From: Dehalococcoidia bacterium
GTDB taxonomy: Bacteria > Chloroflexota > Dehalococcoidia > Dehalococcoidales > UBA3254
NCBI GenBank assembly: GCA_030691835.1
Contig: JAUYDO010000187.1
Location: 1 to 6,283, forward strand
Length of the DNA stretch: 6,283 nt
Direction of reading: 5' to 3'
The notes below the pieces were generated by a model that saw only the letters and a program-made list of their open reading frames with translations, was not told the DNA's origin and did no database searches. Each line of letters begins with the position of its first letter. Positions within the stretch are counted from its first letter, which is position 1. The position numbers were made by a program, and so were the translations under genes. This document shows, piece after piece, positions 1-6,115 of this stretch.

Positions 1-869
1 GTGGCCACGGTGGTGATGGCCGCCTCCGAGCTGACGAAGAGGGGCAGCGTACGCGCGACGAGGAAGACGCCGGCCGCTACCATCGTGGCGGCATGTATCA
101 GGGCGCTGACGGGCGTGGGTCCTTCCATGGCGTCCGGCAGCCAGACGTGCAGGGGGAACTGCGCCGACTTACCTGCGGCACCGGCGAAGATGCCGATAGC
201 CGCCCAGGTCAGCGTCGCCCCGCCCAGCGTCCCTGCTATTGCCAGCTCGCGCAGGTGCAGGATGTCAAAACTGCCGGTGCTGAGATATAACGACAGTATT
301 GCCGCAAGAAATCCGAAGTCGCCGATGCGGGTGACGATGAACGCCTTCTTAGCGGCGTTGGCGGCTGACGGCCGGTGGAACCAGAATCCGATTAACAGAT
401 AGGAGCACAGACCGACCAGCTCCCAGAAGACGAACATGAAGATAAGGCTATCTGCCAGCACCAGTCCGAGCATTGAGGCGGTAAACAGGGACATGAAGGC
501 ATAGTAGCGGTGATACCCCGGGTCGCCCTTCATGTAGCCCTGCGAGTATATCTGTACCATGAGGCTGACCACGGTGACCACAATTAGCATCACCGCCGTC
601 AGCGAGTCCATGAGAATGCCGAGATGGATGCTGGCGCCCTTCTCCAGCAAGACCCACTGTATGTCCGGAATCTCGATAATGTGCTCTTTGGCTCCCATCA
701 CCGCTATCAGCGCCCAGATGGACAGAGCGAGCGAGCCGGCGATGGCGGTGATGGTGATGTATCCCGCTACCTTCGACTCAGGCTTTACGAAGGGCCTGAT
801 GAAAAGCGCTATGATGATGAAGGAGAAGACGGGCAGAAGAAATATTAACCATGCTACTTGACTCGGCAT
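1..869 (-). CDS. nuoL: NADH-quinone oxidoreductase subunit L, N-terminal part (cut by window edge)
   Basis: Antiporter-like membrane subunit at the distal end of the complex I membrane arm; it couples quinone reduction to proton translocation. The window holds 289 codons from ATG at 869, about half of the roughly 610-residue family length, with the rest beyond position 1. Visible family landmarks are a first helix near residues 7-24, the [15 protein letters not shown] segment with Glu150 (matching essential E. coli Glu144), RIGDFGF at 181-187, and [18 protein letters not shown] at 233-250 with Lys234 (E. coli Lys229), then SALIHAATM with His259 (E. coli His254). All key charged residues of the proton path in this half are therefore present. 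The start shares one base with the upstream stop (TGATG) and has GAGGA seven bases ahead, which supports this ATG. Mrp antiporter subunits are homologous, but the operon context and the [19 protein letters not shown] signature favour NuoL. Confidence 0.96.
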   Translation of the reverse strand, partial: MPSQVAWLIFLLPVFSFIIIALFIRPFVKPESKVAGYITITAIAGSLALSIWALIAVMGAKEHIIEIPDIQWVLLEKGASIHLGILMDSLTAVMLIVVTVVSLMVQIYSQGYMKGDPGYHRYYAFMSLFTASMLGLVLADSLIFMFVFWELVGLCSYLLIGFWFHRPSAANAAKKAFIVTRIGDFGFLAAILSLYLSTGSFDILHLRELAIAGTLGGATLTWAAIGIFAGAAGKSAQFPLHVWLPDAMEGPTPVSALIHAATMVAAGVFLVARTLPLFVSSEAAITTVA

Positions 870-1063
870 CACAGCTTCCTCAGTATCTCATCCGTAAGAT
901 GCTTCTTGTCCTCCGGCACCAGGACGCGGTAAGCGACGAGTTCCCTTCCCGGCGCCTCACCGGAAACGGGCACGACCATGGTGGGTATGCCCTCACCCTC
1001 GAAGAACTCCTTCCACATCTCCGCCATCATCAGGTTCGGTGTCTTTCTAATCTCTACCCACAT
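869..1063 (-). CDS. small DUF2007-like protein inserted between nuoK and nuoL
   Basis: A 64-residue soluble protein with no membrane helix and no cysteines. It opens [10 protein letters not shown], continues with an amphipathic stretch around [20 protein letters not shown] (residues 12-31), and ends in a strand and helix, [20 protein letters not shown] (41-60 and beyond). The pattern of an N-terminal strand, an AE-x-x-K-xx-L/F-E-x-EGIP helix end and a closing (V)xVPEExxxxAxEIL element resembles the DUF2007 family of putative signal-transducing proteins; I recognise it by pattern only. The family has no established biochemical function. The gene starts six bases after the nuoK stop with no clear Shine-Dalgarno (GAAATGGTAAATTGAA precedes ATG), so coupling to nuoK translation is likely. 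It overlaps nuoL by one base. It is not one of the 14 standard Nuo subunits. An accessory, assembly or regulatory role for the complex is an inference from position only. Confidence 0.85.
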   Translation of the reverse strand: MWVEIRKTPNLMMAEMWKEFFEGEGIPTMVVPVSGEAPGRELVAYRVLVPEDKKHLTDEILRKL

Positions 1064-1069
1064 TTCAAT

Positions 1070-1381
1070 TTACCATTTCAATAAATCCACTTTGGTGGCG
1101 TCTATGGTCTCGCGATGTCGGTACAGCGACATGATAATCGCCACGCCGACGGCTACCTCCGCCGCCGCGACCACCATGATAAAGAGGGCGAAAACCTGTC
1201 CGGTAAGCTGTGCCGGCACCACGAATCTTGAGAAGCCGACCATCGCCACGTTTACCGCGTTGAGCATCAGCTCAATACATATCAATATGACAATGGCGTT
1301 TTTCTTAGCCAGAGCGCCATACAGCCCGATGGAGAAGAGCAGAGCTGACAGTATCAAATAATGTTGCAGACCTATATACAC
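1070..1381 (-). CDS. nuoK: NADH-quinone oxidoreductase subunit K
   Basis: Small three-helix membrane subunit (MrpC-like, ND4L homologue) that forms part of the central hydrophilic axis carrying protons in the complex I membrane arm. The 103-residue length matches the family (about 100). Helix 1 covers about residues 8-25, helix 2 about 29-50 with Glu37 in the [10 protein letters not shown] motif, and helix 3 about 60-84 with Glu75 in [12 protein letters not shown]. These correspond to E. coli Glu36 and Glu72, both important for coupled activity. The gene begins with GTG: the N-terminus (V/M)[11 protein letters not shown] aligns well with family N-termini, no ATG is available nearby, and GGGAG lies seven bases upstream. 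One base separates it from the nuoJ stop. The small DUF2007-like gene follows six bases after its TAA. Confidence 0.97.
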   Translation of the reverse strand: MYIGLQHYLILSALLFSIGLYGALAKKNAIVILICIELMLNAVNVAMVGFSRFVVPAQLTGQVFALFIMVVAAAEVAVGVAIIMSLYRHRETIDATKVDLLKW

Positions 1382-1382
1382 C

Positions 1383-1871
1383 TTACTTCTCCCTCACCAG
1401 GACTATAGCGCCCAGGATAGCGGCGAGCAGGAGTACCGACGCAATCTCAAGCGGCAATATAAAGCCCTTCTCGCCAAAGAGCTTACCCGCCAGGGCGGCT
1501 GTGGTCGGCTCCAGCGGCGGCGCCGTGGCTATCTGCCAGTTGGTATTGACCATGGCGTAGGCGACCACGGCGAAGAACAGCACCGCCACGATAAACGCCG
1601 GAATCCTGAACCTGCCGGACGGACTGCCCTGTGTCACCTCTCTGGTCAGCATGATAGCCAGGATTATCAGTACCGAGATGGCACCGACATAAATCAATAT
1701 CTGTACCGCCGCCAGGAAATCGGCGCTCAGGGTGATGAAGAGCCCGGCTACGGCCAGGAGGCACAGTATCAGGGAGAGCGCCGCCCGGAATACGTTCTTG
1801 AGCAGGACGACTCCCAGCGCTCCCGCGATAGCCACTATTGCCAGTATCCAGAATGCGATAGCCAGTCCCAT
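1383..1871 (-). CDS. nuoJ: NADH-quinone oxidoreductase subunit J
   Basis: Membrane subunit (ND6 homologue) with five predicted helices. Its third helix undergoes the structural switch thought to link quinone chemistry to proton movement in complex I. The 162 residues include the family hallmark [20 protein letters not shown] at 51-70, with the conserved Tyr61 and the glycine of the pi-bulge region (Gly63), followed by [10 protein letters not shown] variable loop (about 110-130) precedes a last helix with [20 protein letters not shown], again typical. Length is close to E. coli NuoJ (184), the difference lying in the C-terminal tail. ATG at 1871 shares one base with the nuoI stop (TAATG). The only upstream Shine-Dalgarno-like sequence is a weak AGAAGAG, so reinitiation after nuoI is likely. 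Confidence 0.96.
   Translation of the reverse strand: MGLAIAFWILAIVAIAGALGVVLLKNVFRAALSLILCLLAVAGLFITLSADFLAAVQILIYVGAISVLIILAIMLTREVTQGSPSGRFRIPAFIVAVLFFAVVAYAMVNTNWQIATAPPLEPTTAALAGKLFGEKGFILPLEIASVLLLAAILGAIVLVREK
1386..1395 (-). promoter_or_regulatory. ribosome binding site supporting the GTG start of nuoK
   Basis: On the minus strand this reads GAGGGAGAAG. The GGGAG core is seven bases from GTG at 1381. It lies within the last codons of nuoJ and supports the GTG start of nuoK. Confidence 0.7.
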
Positions 1872-2368
1872 TATCTCTTCTCTACAATCTTCTCCACAAG
1901 CAATGTCTGCCTGGGCAGTTCCCTGGCGATGTGCGGGTTCATGTAGCCGCTGGCTGGTCTATCCGGCGAAGCCAGGAGCATCTCGTTCGCCTGGACCAGT
2001 TCACCGCGGCGGTACTTCGCTCGCTCTACGGAGTAACCCATGTATATCGCTTCGTAGGGGCAGGCTTCCACACACAGACCGCATTGTATGCAGTAGCCCG
2101 TGTCCACTTCAATCTTCAACACATTGTATTTGTTGGTCGCCGGGTCAACCGTAGTCTCAATATGAATAGCCCCCTGCGGACAGCTCTTGGCGCAGGTGAC
2201 ACATCCGGTGCACTTCACGTTGTTCCAGATAAGCTCGTTGCCACGGGTGCGGCGTGACATGTTAAGCCTCTGCTCCGGGTATTGCGAGACGGTTGGGTGG
2301 CGGAACAGGTGCTTGAATGTCACCATCATGCCCCTGGCAATGCCTATTCCGTAGCGCTCAAATTTCAA
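1871..2368 (-). CDS. nuoI: NADH-quinone oxidoreductase subunit I, 2x[4Fe-4S] ferredoxin-like protein
   Basis: Peripheral-arm subunit (TYKY homologue) that carries electrons to cluster N2. Two ferredoxin-type cysteine motifs are complete: Cys53, Cys56, Cys59, Cys63-Pro, and Cys93, Cys96, Cys99, Cys103-Pro, the ligands of clusters N6a and N6b. Residues 6-30, including GIARGMMVTFKHLFRHPT, form the usual membrane-proximal amphipathic N-terminus. The 165-residue length is normal. The start is TTG at 2368, inside the end of nuoH (11-base overlap), with purine-rich AGGATGGGG upstream. The next in-frame ATG (codon 14) would remove the conserved YGIGIARG segment, so I prefer TTG, though the exact start is less certain than the identity. 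Because NuoE, F and G are not encoded here, NuoI would be the outermost Fe-S subunit and the plausible docking surface for an external donor such as ferredoxin (inference). Confidence 0.96.
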   Translation of the reverse strand: MKFERYGIGIARGMMVTFKHLFRHPTVSQYPEQRLNMSRRTRGNELIWNNVKCTGCVTCAKSCPQGAIHIETTVDPATNKYNVLKIEVDTGYCIQCGLCVEACPYEAIYMGYSVERAKYRRGELVQANEMLLASPDRPASGYMNPHIARELPRQTLLVEKIVEKR

Positions 2369-3482
2369 CTCTGCCCCATCCTAACTTGAAGAATCTTGAC
2401 CATAGCAGTAGTAAGACTACCATGATGACGATATTAATCAGCACCGCCAGCCACGGTAAGCCCGCGGGCCAGAGCAGCACTTCTACTCCGGTGATGAAGA
2501 GGTTGATGAGCGCCAGCGGGAATAGACCTTTCCATGCGAGCGCCATTAGCTGGTCTATCCTAACGCGGGGCAAGGTGCTTCTGGTCCATATCATCAGGAA
2601 GAACACAACGAAAATCTTGATGATGAACCACAGCCACGGCGGCAGCACCGGACCCCTCCATCCGCCCAGGAACAGGGTGGCGATAATGGCGGACATAGCC
2701 AGCGCTTCGGCGTACTCCACCAGGTAGAACATGGCGAACTTCATGCCGGAGTACTCGGTATGGAAGCCGGCGACTATCTCGGAGTCAGCCTCAAGCATAT
2801 CGAAGGGACTGCGGTTTATCTCGGCACAGCCGCTGATGAAGAATAGCAGGAAGCCCAGAGGCTGCAACAGGATGAACGGTATATTCTGGGCGATTACAAT
2901 CTGGTTCATTGACAGGGAGCCGCTGAGCAAAATCACGCCGATTATAGAGAGCACCAGCGGTATCTCGTAGCTTACTACTGAAGCTACAGCGCGCATAGCG
3001 CCCAGCAGTGAATACTTGTTGCCGGAGCTCCAGCCAGCCATGAATATACCGATTGTTGATACGGAGCTAACCGCCATAATGTACAGGATGCCGATGTCCA
3101 GGTCAACCAGCATTGCGCCGTTCTGGAAGGGAATGACGGCGAATATTAGCATCACCGGGAAGAAGGCGACAATCGGCGCCAGCCAGTGAACAAGCTTGTC
3201 CGCCTTGTCAGGGATAATGTCTTCCTTAAGCAACACCTTTATCGCGTCCGCTACCGGTTGAAGCAGTCCGAAGGGACCTGTCCGGTTCGGACCAAGGCGA
3301 GACTGTATCCGCCCCAGGGCGCGGCGCTCAAAATAGATGAAGCCCATCACTATGGTCAGGACAAAGGCAATTATGACCACGGTGAAGAACAACCAGTGGA
3401 ACCAGTATCCGCCTGGCCAGTCCGGTGGCACTCGTACTGAAGCCTCGTGCTGAAGCAACATTTGATTCAAATAGCTAGACAC
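2358..3482 (-). CDS. nuoH: NADH-quinone oxidoreductase subunit H
   Basis: Membrane subunit (ND1 homologue) at the heel of complex I. It anchors the peripheral arm and forms much of the quinone chamber and the first part of the proton path. The 374 residues carry the expected signatures: FIYFERRALGRIQSRLGPNR at 48-67, LLQPVADAIKVLLKED at 73-88, NKYSLLGAMRAVASVVSYEI at 155-174, and AEINRSPFDMLEADSEIVAG at 220-239 followed by FHTEYSGMKF. The acidic cluster of the last segment (Glu231, Asp233, Glu235) is retained, although the family's usual Pro in D-L-P-E-A is Leu230. Eight or nine hydrophobic helices are visible. The start is GTG at 3482, sharing one base with the nuoD stop (TAGTG) and preceded by GAGGTT eight bases upstream; an ATG at codon 8 is the alternative. 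It follows nuoD directly, with no nuoE, F or G in between. Confidence 0.97.
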   Translation of the reverse strand: MSSYLNQMLLQHEASVRVPPDWPGGYWFHWLFFTVVIIAFVLTIVMGFIYFERRALGRIQSRLGPNRTGPFGLLQPVADAIKVLLKEDIIPDKADKLVHWLAPIVAFFPVMLIFAVIPFQNGAMLVDLDIGILYIMAVSSVSTIGIFMAGWSSGNKYSLLGAMRAVASVVSYEIPLVLSIIGVILLSGSLSMNQIVIAQNIPFILLQPLGFLLFFISGCAEINRSPFDMLEADSEIVAGFHTEYSGMKFAMFYLVEYAEALAMSAIIATLFLGGWRGPVLPPWLWFIIKIFVVFFLMIWTRSTLPRVRIDQLMALAWKGLFPLALINLFITGVEVLLWPAGLPWLAVLINIVIMVVLLLLWSRFFKLGWGRVEI

Positions 3483-4585
3483 TATCGGTCAACCTCGCCC
3501 ATGCAAATATCAATACTGCCGAAGATTACTATCAGGTCGGCTACCTTCCAGCCTACAATCATATCCCGCAGAGCGGTCAGGTTTATGAGGCTGGTACCCC
3601 GGATGTGGTAGCGGTAGGGAGCGATGGAGCTATCCGAAACAATGTAGAAAGCCAGCTCGCCCTTGGGCGCTTCGATGCGCGAATACACTTCGCCCACCGG
3701 CGGGCGGATAAGCTTCGGCACCCGGCTCCGGTACTCGCCCGATGGGAACTGCTTCATAGCTTGCTCGATGATGCGCACGCTCTGCCGCATCTCCAGCATC
3801 CTGACCAGGTAACGGTCGTAGCAATCGCCGGCTGTGCCCGTCGGGATTTCGAACTCAAAGCGGTCATAGATGGAGTACGGCTCCGCCTTCCGTATGTCCC
3901 ATTTCACGCCGCTTGCCCTGAGCACCGGACCGCTGGCAGACGAGTTAATAGCCAGCTCCTTCGACAGAATGCCTACACCCTTGGAGCGAGCTAGCAATAT
4001 CTCGTTTTTGGCTAAAAGCTGGTCGTACTCATCCAGGTAGCGCGGCATCTGGTCTACGAACTTGTGCAGTGCGGGCAGGAACTCCTCCGGAGCGTCCTGA
4101 CTCACCCCACCCGGTCGCATGTCATTATAGGTAAGCCGCTGACCGCTCAGCATCTCGAAGAGGTCAAGGATTTTCTCCCTCTCCCGCAACATGTAAAGGA
4201 TAGGTGTCATAAAAGCGCCGGAGTCGTTCAGGAAAGCGCCGACGGCTATCAGGTGACTGCAAAGGCGCTGTAGCTCGGCGAGGATTACCCGCAGGTACTC
4301 CGCCCGCTCGGGCACTTTGATGCCCGCAAGCTTCTCCACCGCGATGCAGTGTGCCAGGTTGTTGCTCATCGCCGCAAGATAGTCCAGGCGGTCGGTGAGC
4401 GGGATGATGCCGGTATAAGTCCTCTGCTCCGCCAGCTTCTCGATGCCGCGGTGCAGATACCCGTAGACCGGCTCCAGGTCGAGGACAACCTCGCCGTCGA
4501 GTACAACCCGCATTCGGAACACGCCGTGCGTGCTCGGGTGCGCCGGTCCGAAGTTTATGACAAAAGGCTCTGTCTTAATCGTCAT
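3482..4585 (-). CDS. nuoD: NADH-quinone oxidoreductase subunit D (49 kDa homologue)
   Basis: Peripheral-arm subunit that forms the quinone headgroup site against NuoB and NuoH. From ATG at 4585 it is 367 residues. Landmarks: FGPAHPSTHGVFRM at 12-25 with His20 and RLDYLAAMSNN at 66-76 with Tyr69, matching the quinone-site His38 and Tyr87 of Thermus Nqo4; YLHRGIEKLAE at 43-53; YNDMRPGGV in the middle; and the C-terminal FGSIDICMGEVDR. The paired CxxC motifs that bind Ni-Fe in the hydrogenase relatives are absent, so this is a quinone-reducing complex I subunit and not an Ech or Mbh hydrogenase large subunit. The frame stays open upstream to 4717, but that stretch overlaps nuoC and has no family similarity. 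ATG at 4585 gives the usual MTIKTEPFVINFGPAHPS start, an ATGA overlap with nuoC, and AAGGA six bases upstream. NuoC and NuoD are separate proteins here, unlike the E. coli fusion. Confidence 0.98.
   Translation of the reverse strand: MTIKTEPFVINFGPAHPSTHGVFRMRVVLDGEVVLDLEPVYGYLHRGIEKLAEQRTYTGIIPLTDRLDYLAAMSNNLAHCIAVEKLAGIKVPERAEYLRVILAELQRLCSHLIAVGAFLNDSGAFMTPILYMLREREKILDLFEMLSGQRLTYNDMRPGGVSQDAPEEFLPALHKFVDQMPRYLDEYDQLLAKNEILLARSKGVGILSKELAINSSASGPVLRASGVKWDIRKAEPYSIYDRFEFEIPTGTAGDCYDRYLVRMLEMRQSVRIIEQAMKQFPSGEYRSRVPKLIRPPVGEVYSRIEAPKGELAFYIVSDSSIAPYRYHIRGTSLINLTALRDMIVGWKVADLIVIFGSIDICMGEVDR
3491..3496 (-). promoter_or_regulatory. ribosome binding site supporting the GTG start of nuoH
   Basis: GAGGTT on the minus strand, eight bases from GTG at 3482 and inside the end of nuoD. 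It favours the GTG over the ATG seven codons further in as the nuoH start. Confidence 0.6.
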
Positions 4586-5022
4586 AGGTAGTCCTTGCGA
4601 AGCGGATGTCCCTGGAATCCTTCCCACAGTACAATACGCTTCAGGTTGGGATGCCCGGTGAAGGTTATACCCATCAGGTCGTATATCTCGCGCTCCATGA
4701 GCTCGGCGCCGCGCCACAGACAGCAGACCGATGGCACGGCGGGTTTCAGGCGCTCGTAACAGCGCGTCTTGAGCATGAGCTTGTGGTTGAGATTAAGCGA
4801 GGATAGCTGGAAGACCACCTCGAAGTAATCATAGTAGTCCGCGGCGGTCATATCGTTCAGATAGTTGAAATCGAAATCGGGGCTGTTCTTGAGGAACTCA
4901 GCCACTTTCAGCAAATATTCAGTTTTGACCACTACTGCCTGGTTGCTGGACTCGGCGATAGCCTCAGGGAACTGGCTGGCTATCTGCTTTGCAACCTCGG
5001 TGCCCGATAGAGAAACGGTCAT
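4582..5022 (-). CDS. nuoC: NADH-quinone oxidoreductase subunit C (30 kDa homologue)
   Basis: Peripheral-arm structural subunit without cofactors, packing against NuoD and NuoI. The 146 residues are at the short end for a stand-alone NuoC. The N-terminal half (about 1-90) is the variable alpha/beta domain and holds the weakly conserved F-x-x-L-x-D-M-T-A-x-D segment at 52-62. The C-terminal signature is strong: WRGAELMEREIYDLMGITF at 103-121, GHPNLKRIVL at 123-132, and GHPLRKDYL at 138-146 as the final residues. Cys88, Cys100 and Cys101 are not family ligands and I assign them no role. The gene begins 15 bases after the nuoB stop with a modest AAAAGG seven bases ahead of the ATG, and its TGA overlaps the nuoD start by four bases (ATGA). 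Confidence 0.96.
   Translation of the reverse strand: MTVSLSGTEVAKQIASQFPEAIAESSNQAVVVKTEYLLKVAEFLKNSPDFDFNYLNDMTAADYYDYFEVVFQLSSLNLNHKLMLKTRCYERLKPAVPSVCCLWRGAELMEREIYDLMGITFTGHPNLKRIVLWEGFQGHPLRKDYL
4592..4596 (-). promoter_or_regulatory. ribosome binding site that fixes the nuoD start
   Basis: AAGGA on the minus strand, six bases before ATG at 4585 and inside the last codons of nuoC. Together with the ATGA overlap it argues against the 44-codon upstream extension of the nuoD frame. Confidence 0.75.
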
Positions 5023-5037
5023 GACTGCCTTTTCTAG

Positions 5038-5676
5038 TTACCCTTCCTTCTTCGTCCCCGTCAGTGGAAAAGGTAGCTTTATATCAACGTGCTCGCGGGC
5101 TATCTTGTTCTGCAACATCCTGACGCCGTAAAGCAGGGCTTCAGGACGAGGCGGACAGCCTGGCACGTAGACGTCAACCGGAACTATACGGTTATACCCC
5201 GGGACCACGCTGTAAGAAGAAGCGAAAATACCGCCGCTGCAACCGCACGCCCCCATGGCGATGACCCACTTGGGCTCCGCCATCTGGTCGTATATCCGCC
5301 TCACCTGCGGCGCCATCTTCCAGGTCAGGGTGCCGGCAGTAATCATCAGGTCAGCCTGACGCGGCGAGGCGCGTATAATCTCCATGCCGAAGCGGGATAT
5401 GTCAAAGCGCGGTCCGGCGGTGGCGATGAACTCAAAGGCACAGCAGGCGGGGAAGCAAATGACCGTCCACAGCGCGGAGCGCCGTGCCCAGTCCACCAGG
5501 GTATCCACAGTGGTAAGCAGGATGTTGCGCTCCAGCGACTTCTCCAGCCATTCATCCGGGTCCGGAATAGGAGCGATGCTCTTCGCCTTCAGCACTTCAG
5601 TATTTGCGCCTTCGGTGCGGTCAAGTTCGGTTTGCAGGTCAAAGCATCGGCTCTCTACTGGCTTCTCTACTTCCAT
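5038..5676 (-). CDS. nuoB: NADH-quinone oxidoreductase subunit B (PSST homologue)
   Basis: Carries cluster N2, the terminal [4Fe-4S] centre that reduces quinone at the NuoD interface. The 212 residues contain the four expected ligands: adjacent Cys78-Cys79 in FPACCAFEF, Cys144 in MGACGCSGG and Cys174 in VYVPGCPPRPEAL. The middle carries RFGMEIIRASPRQADLMI (95-112), AGTLTWKMAPQVRRIYDQM (114-132) and EPKWVIAMG, all standard. Cys146, two residues after ligand Cys144, sits where Ser, Asn or similar is usual. The N-terminal 45 residues are variable, charged and probably outside the core fold; length is close to E. coli NuoB (220). ATG at 5676 lies inside the end of nuoA (10-base overlap), with AAGAAGG seven bases upstream. 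Confidence 0.97.
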   Translation of the reverse strand: MEVEKPVESRCFDLQTELDRTEGANTEVLKAKSIAPIPDPDEWLEKSLERNILLTTVDTLVDWARRSALWTVICFPACCAFEFIATAGPRFDISRFGMEIIRASPRQADLMITAGTLTWKMAPQVRRIYDQMAEPKWVIAMGACGCSGGIFASSYSVVPGYNRIVPVDVYVPGCPPRPEALLYGVRMLQNKIAREHVDIKLPFPLTGTKKEG

Positions 5677-6038
5677 TCAAGAACCTTCTTTCTCCATGCG
5701 TAAACGTAACCAACGACGATGATAGCAACGAAAACAAGCGCGGCTACCAGCCCGAAGTAGCCCAACTCCCTCAAACCTACTGCCCAAGGATACAGGAATA
5801 TTACCAGGACATCAAGGGCGATGAACAGAAGGGCGTAGAAGTAATAGCGGAAGTTGAACCTTACCCAGCTTTTGCCGATAGTCTCCACACCGCATTCGAA
5901 GATGGAGTTCTTCACGGGATTGGGTTTACTGGGCACGATACCCATCCCTCTCAGCATAATCGGCATACCAATCATGGTAACTGTAAAAAATATAGCCACT
6001 ATTAAGAAGAGAGCTACCAGACCGTAGCCTGCGAGCAA
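5667..6038 (-). CDS. nuoA: NADH-quinone oxidoreductase subunit A
   Basis: Three-helix membrane subunit (ND3 homologue) near the quinone chamber, first gene of the operon. The 123 residues show helix 1 at about 5-28, the loop motif SIFECGVETIG at 45-55 with the conserved Cys49, helix 2 at about 65-87 in RYYFYALLFIALD and IFLYPWAV, and helix 3 at about 93-114. Asp76 matches the conserved helix-2 aspartate (E. coli Asp79), but the glutamate two residues later (E. coli Glu81) is Leu78 here. The start is TTG at 6038: an AAGGAGG site lies seven bases upstream, the frame has no better start, and the resulting N-terminus leads directly into helix 1 as in the family. It lies about 20 bases downstream of a likely sigma70-type promoter. 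Confidence 0.95.
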   Translation of the reverse strand: MLAGYGLVALFLIVAIFFTVTMIGMPIMLRGMGIVPSKPNPVKNSIFECGVETIGKSWVRFNFRYYFYALLFIALDVLVIFLYPWAVGLRELGYFGLVAALVFVAIIVVGYVYAWRKKVLEWK

Positions 6039-6045
6039 GTGTCAG

Positions 6046-6052
6046 CCTCCTT
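6046..6052 (-). promoter_or_regulatory. strong ribosome binding site for nuoA (TTG start)
   Basis: AAGGAGG on the minus strand, a near-perfect anti-16S match, ending seven bases before TTG at 6038. It is the strongest Shine-Dalgarno of the operon and decides the unusual TTG start of its first gene. Confidence 0.85.
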
Positions 6053-6067
6053 GTCAAAACTTCTGAT

Positions 6068-6097
6068 AGTATACTACATTTTTTTTACAAATGACAA
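6068..6097 (-). promoter_or_regulatory. likely sigma70-type promoter of the nuo operon
   Basis: On the minus strand the -35 box TTGTCA (6092-6097) is separated by 18 bases from the -10 box TATACT (6068-6073), each one base off consensus. Transcription would start near 6061, giving a leader of about 20 bases that contains the nuoA ribosome binding site. The spacer holds a run of eight A. The -10 lies in the perfect palindrome TAGTATACTA (6067-6076), so a -10-like hexamer exists on both strands, but only the minus strand has a well-spaced -35. The assignment rests on sequence match and position only. Confidence 0.65.
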
Positions 6098-6115
6098 GTC
6101 CTTTTTTTGATGACA
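6079..6115. repeat. two T-tract plus ATGACA direct repeats over the nuo promoter
   Basis: On the plus strand, eight T followed by ACAA and ATGACA (6079-6096) is echoed by seven T followed by G and ATGACA (6102-6115). The ATGACA copies start 19 bases apart and the T-tract centres are about 22 bases apart, close to two helical turns. The first ATGACA overlaps the -35 box. This could be a bent-DNA element or a regulator site, or low-complexity chance in an AT-rich intergenic stretch. Confidence 0.35.

Noticed and set aside
1..402. Plus-strand open frame at the left edge
   Set aside because: The opposite strand encodes NuoL with all expected motifs; this frame is a shadow in GC-rich coding DNA.
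4586..4717. 44-codon N-terminal extension of the nuoD frame
   Set aside because: It lies entirely within nuoC coding sequence, shows no NuoD similarity, and the ATG at 4585 has a Shine-Dalgarno and the canonical family N-terminus.
5089..5703. 204-codon plus-strand open frame antisense to nuoB and the nuoA end
   Set aside because: Its composition mirrors the opposite-strand codons of nuoB, it has no recognisable domain, and the minus-strand frame is an unmistakable NuoB.
2358..6038. Membrane-bound Ni-Fe hydrogenase (Ech/Mbh/Hyf type) instead of complex I
   Set aside because: NuoD lacks both CxxC pairs for Ni-Fe binding and has the quinone-site His and Tyr; NuoA, J and K are the complex I versions.
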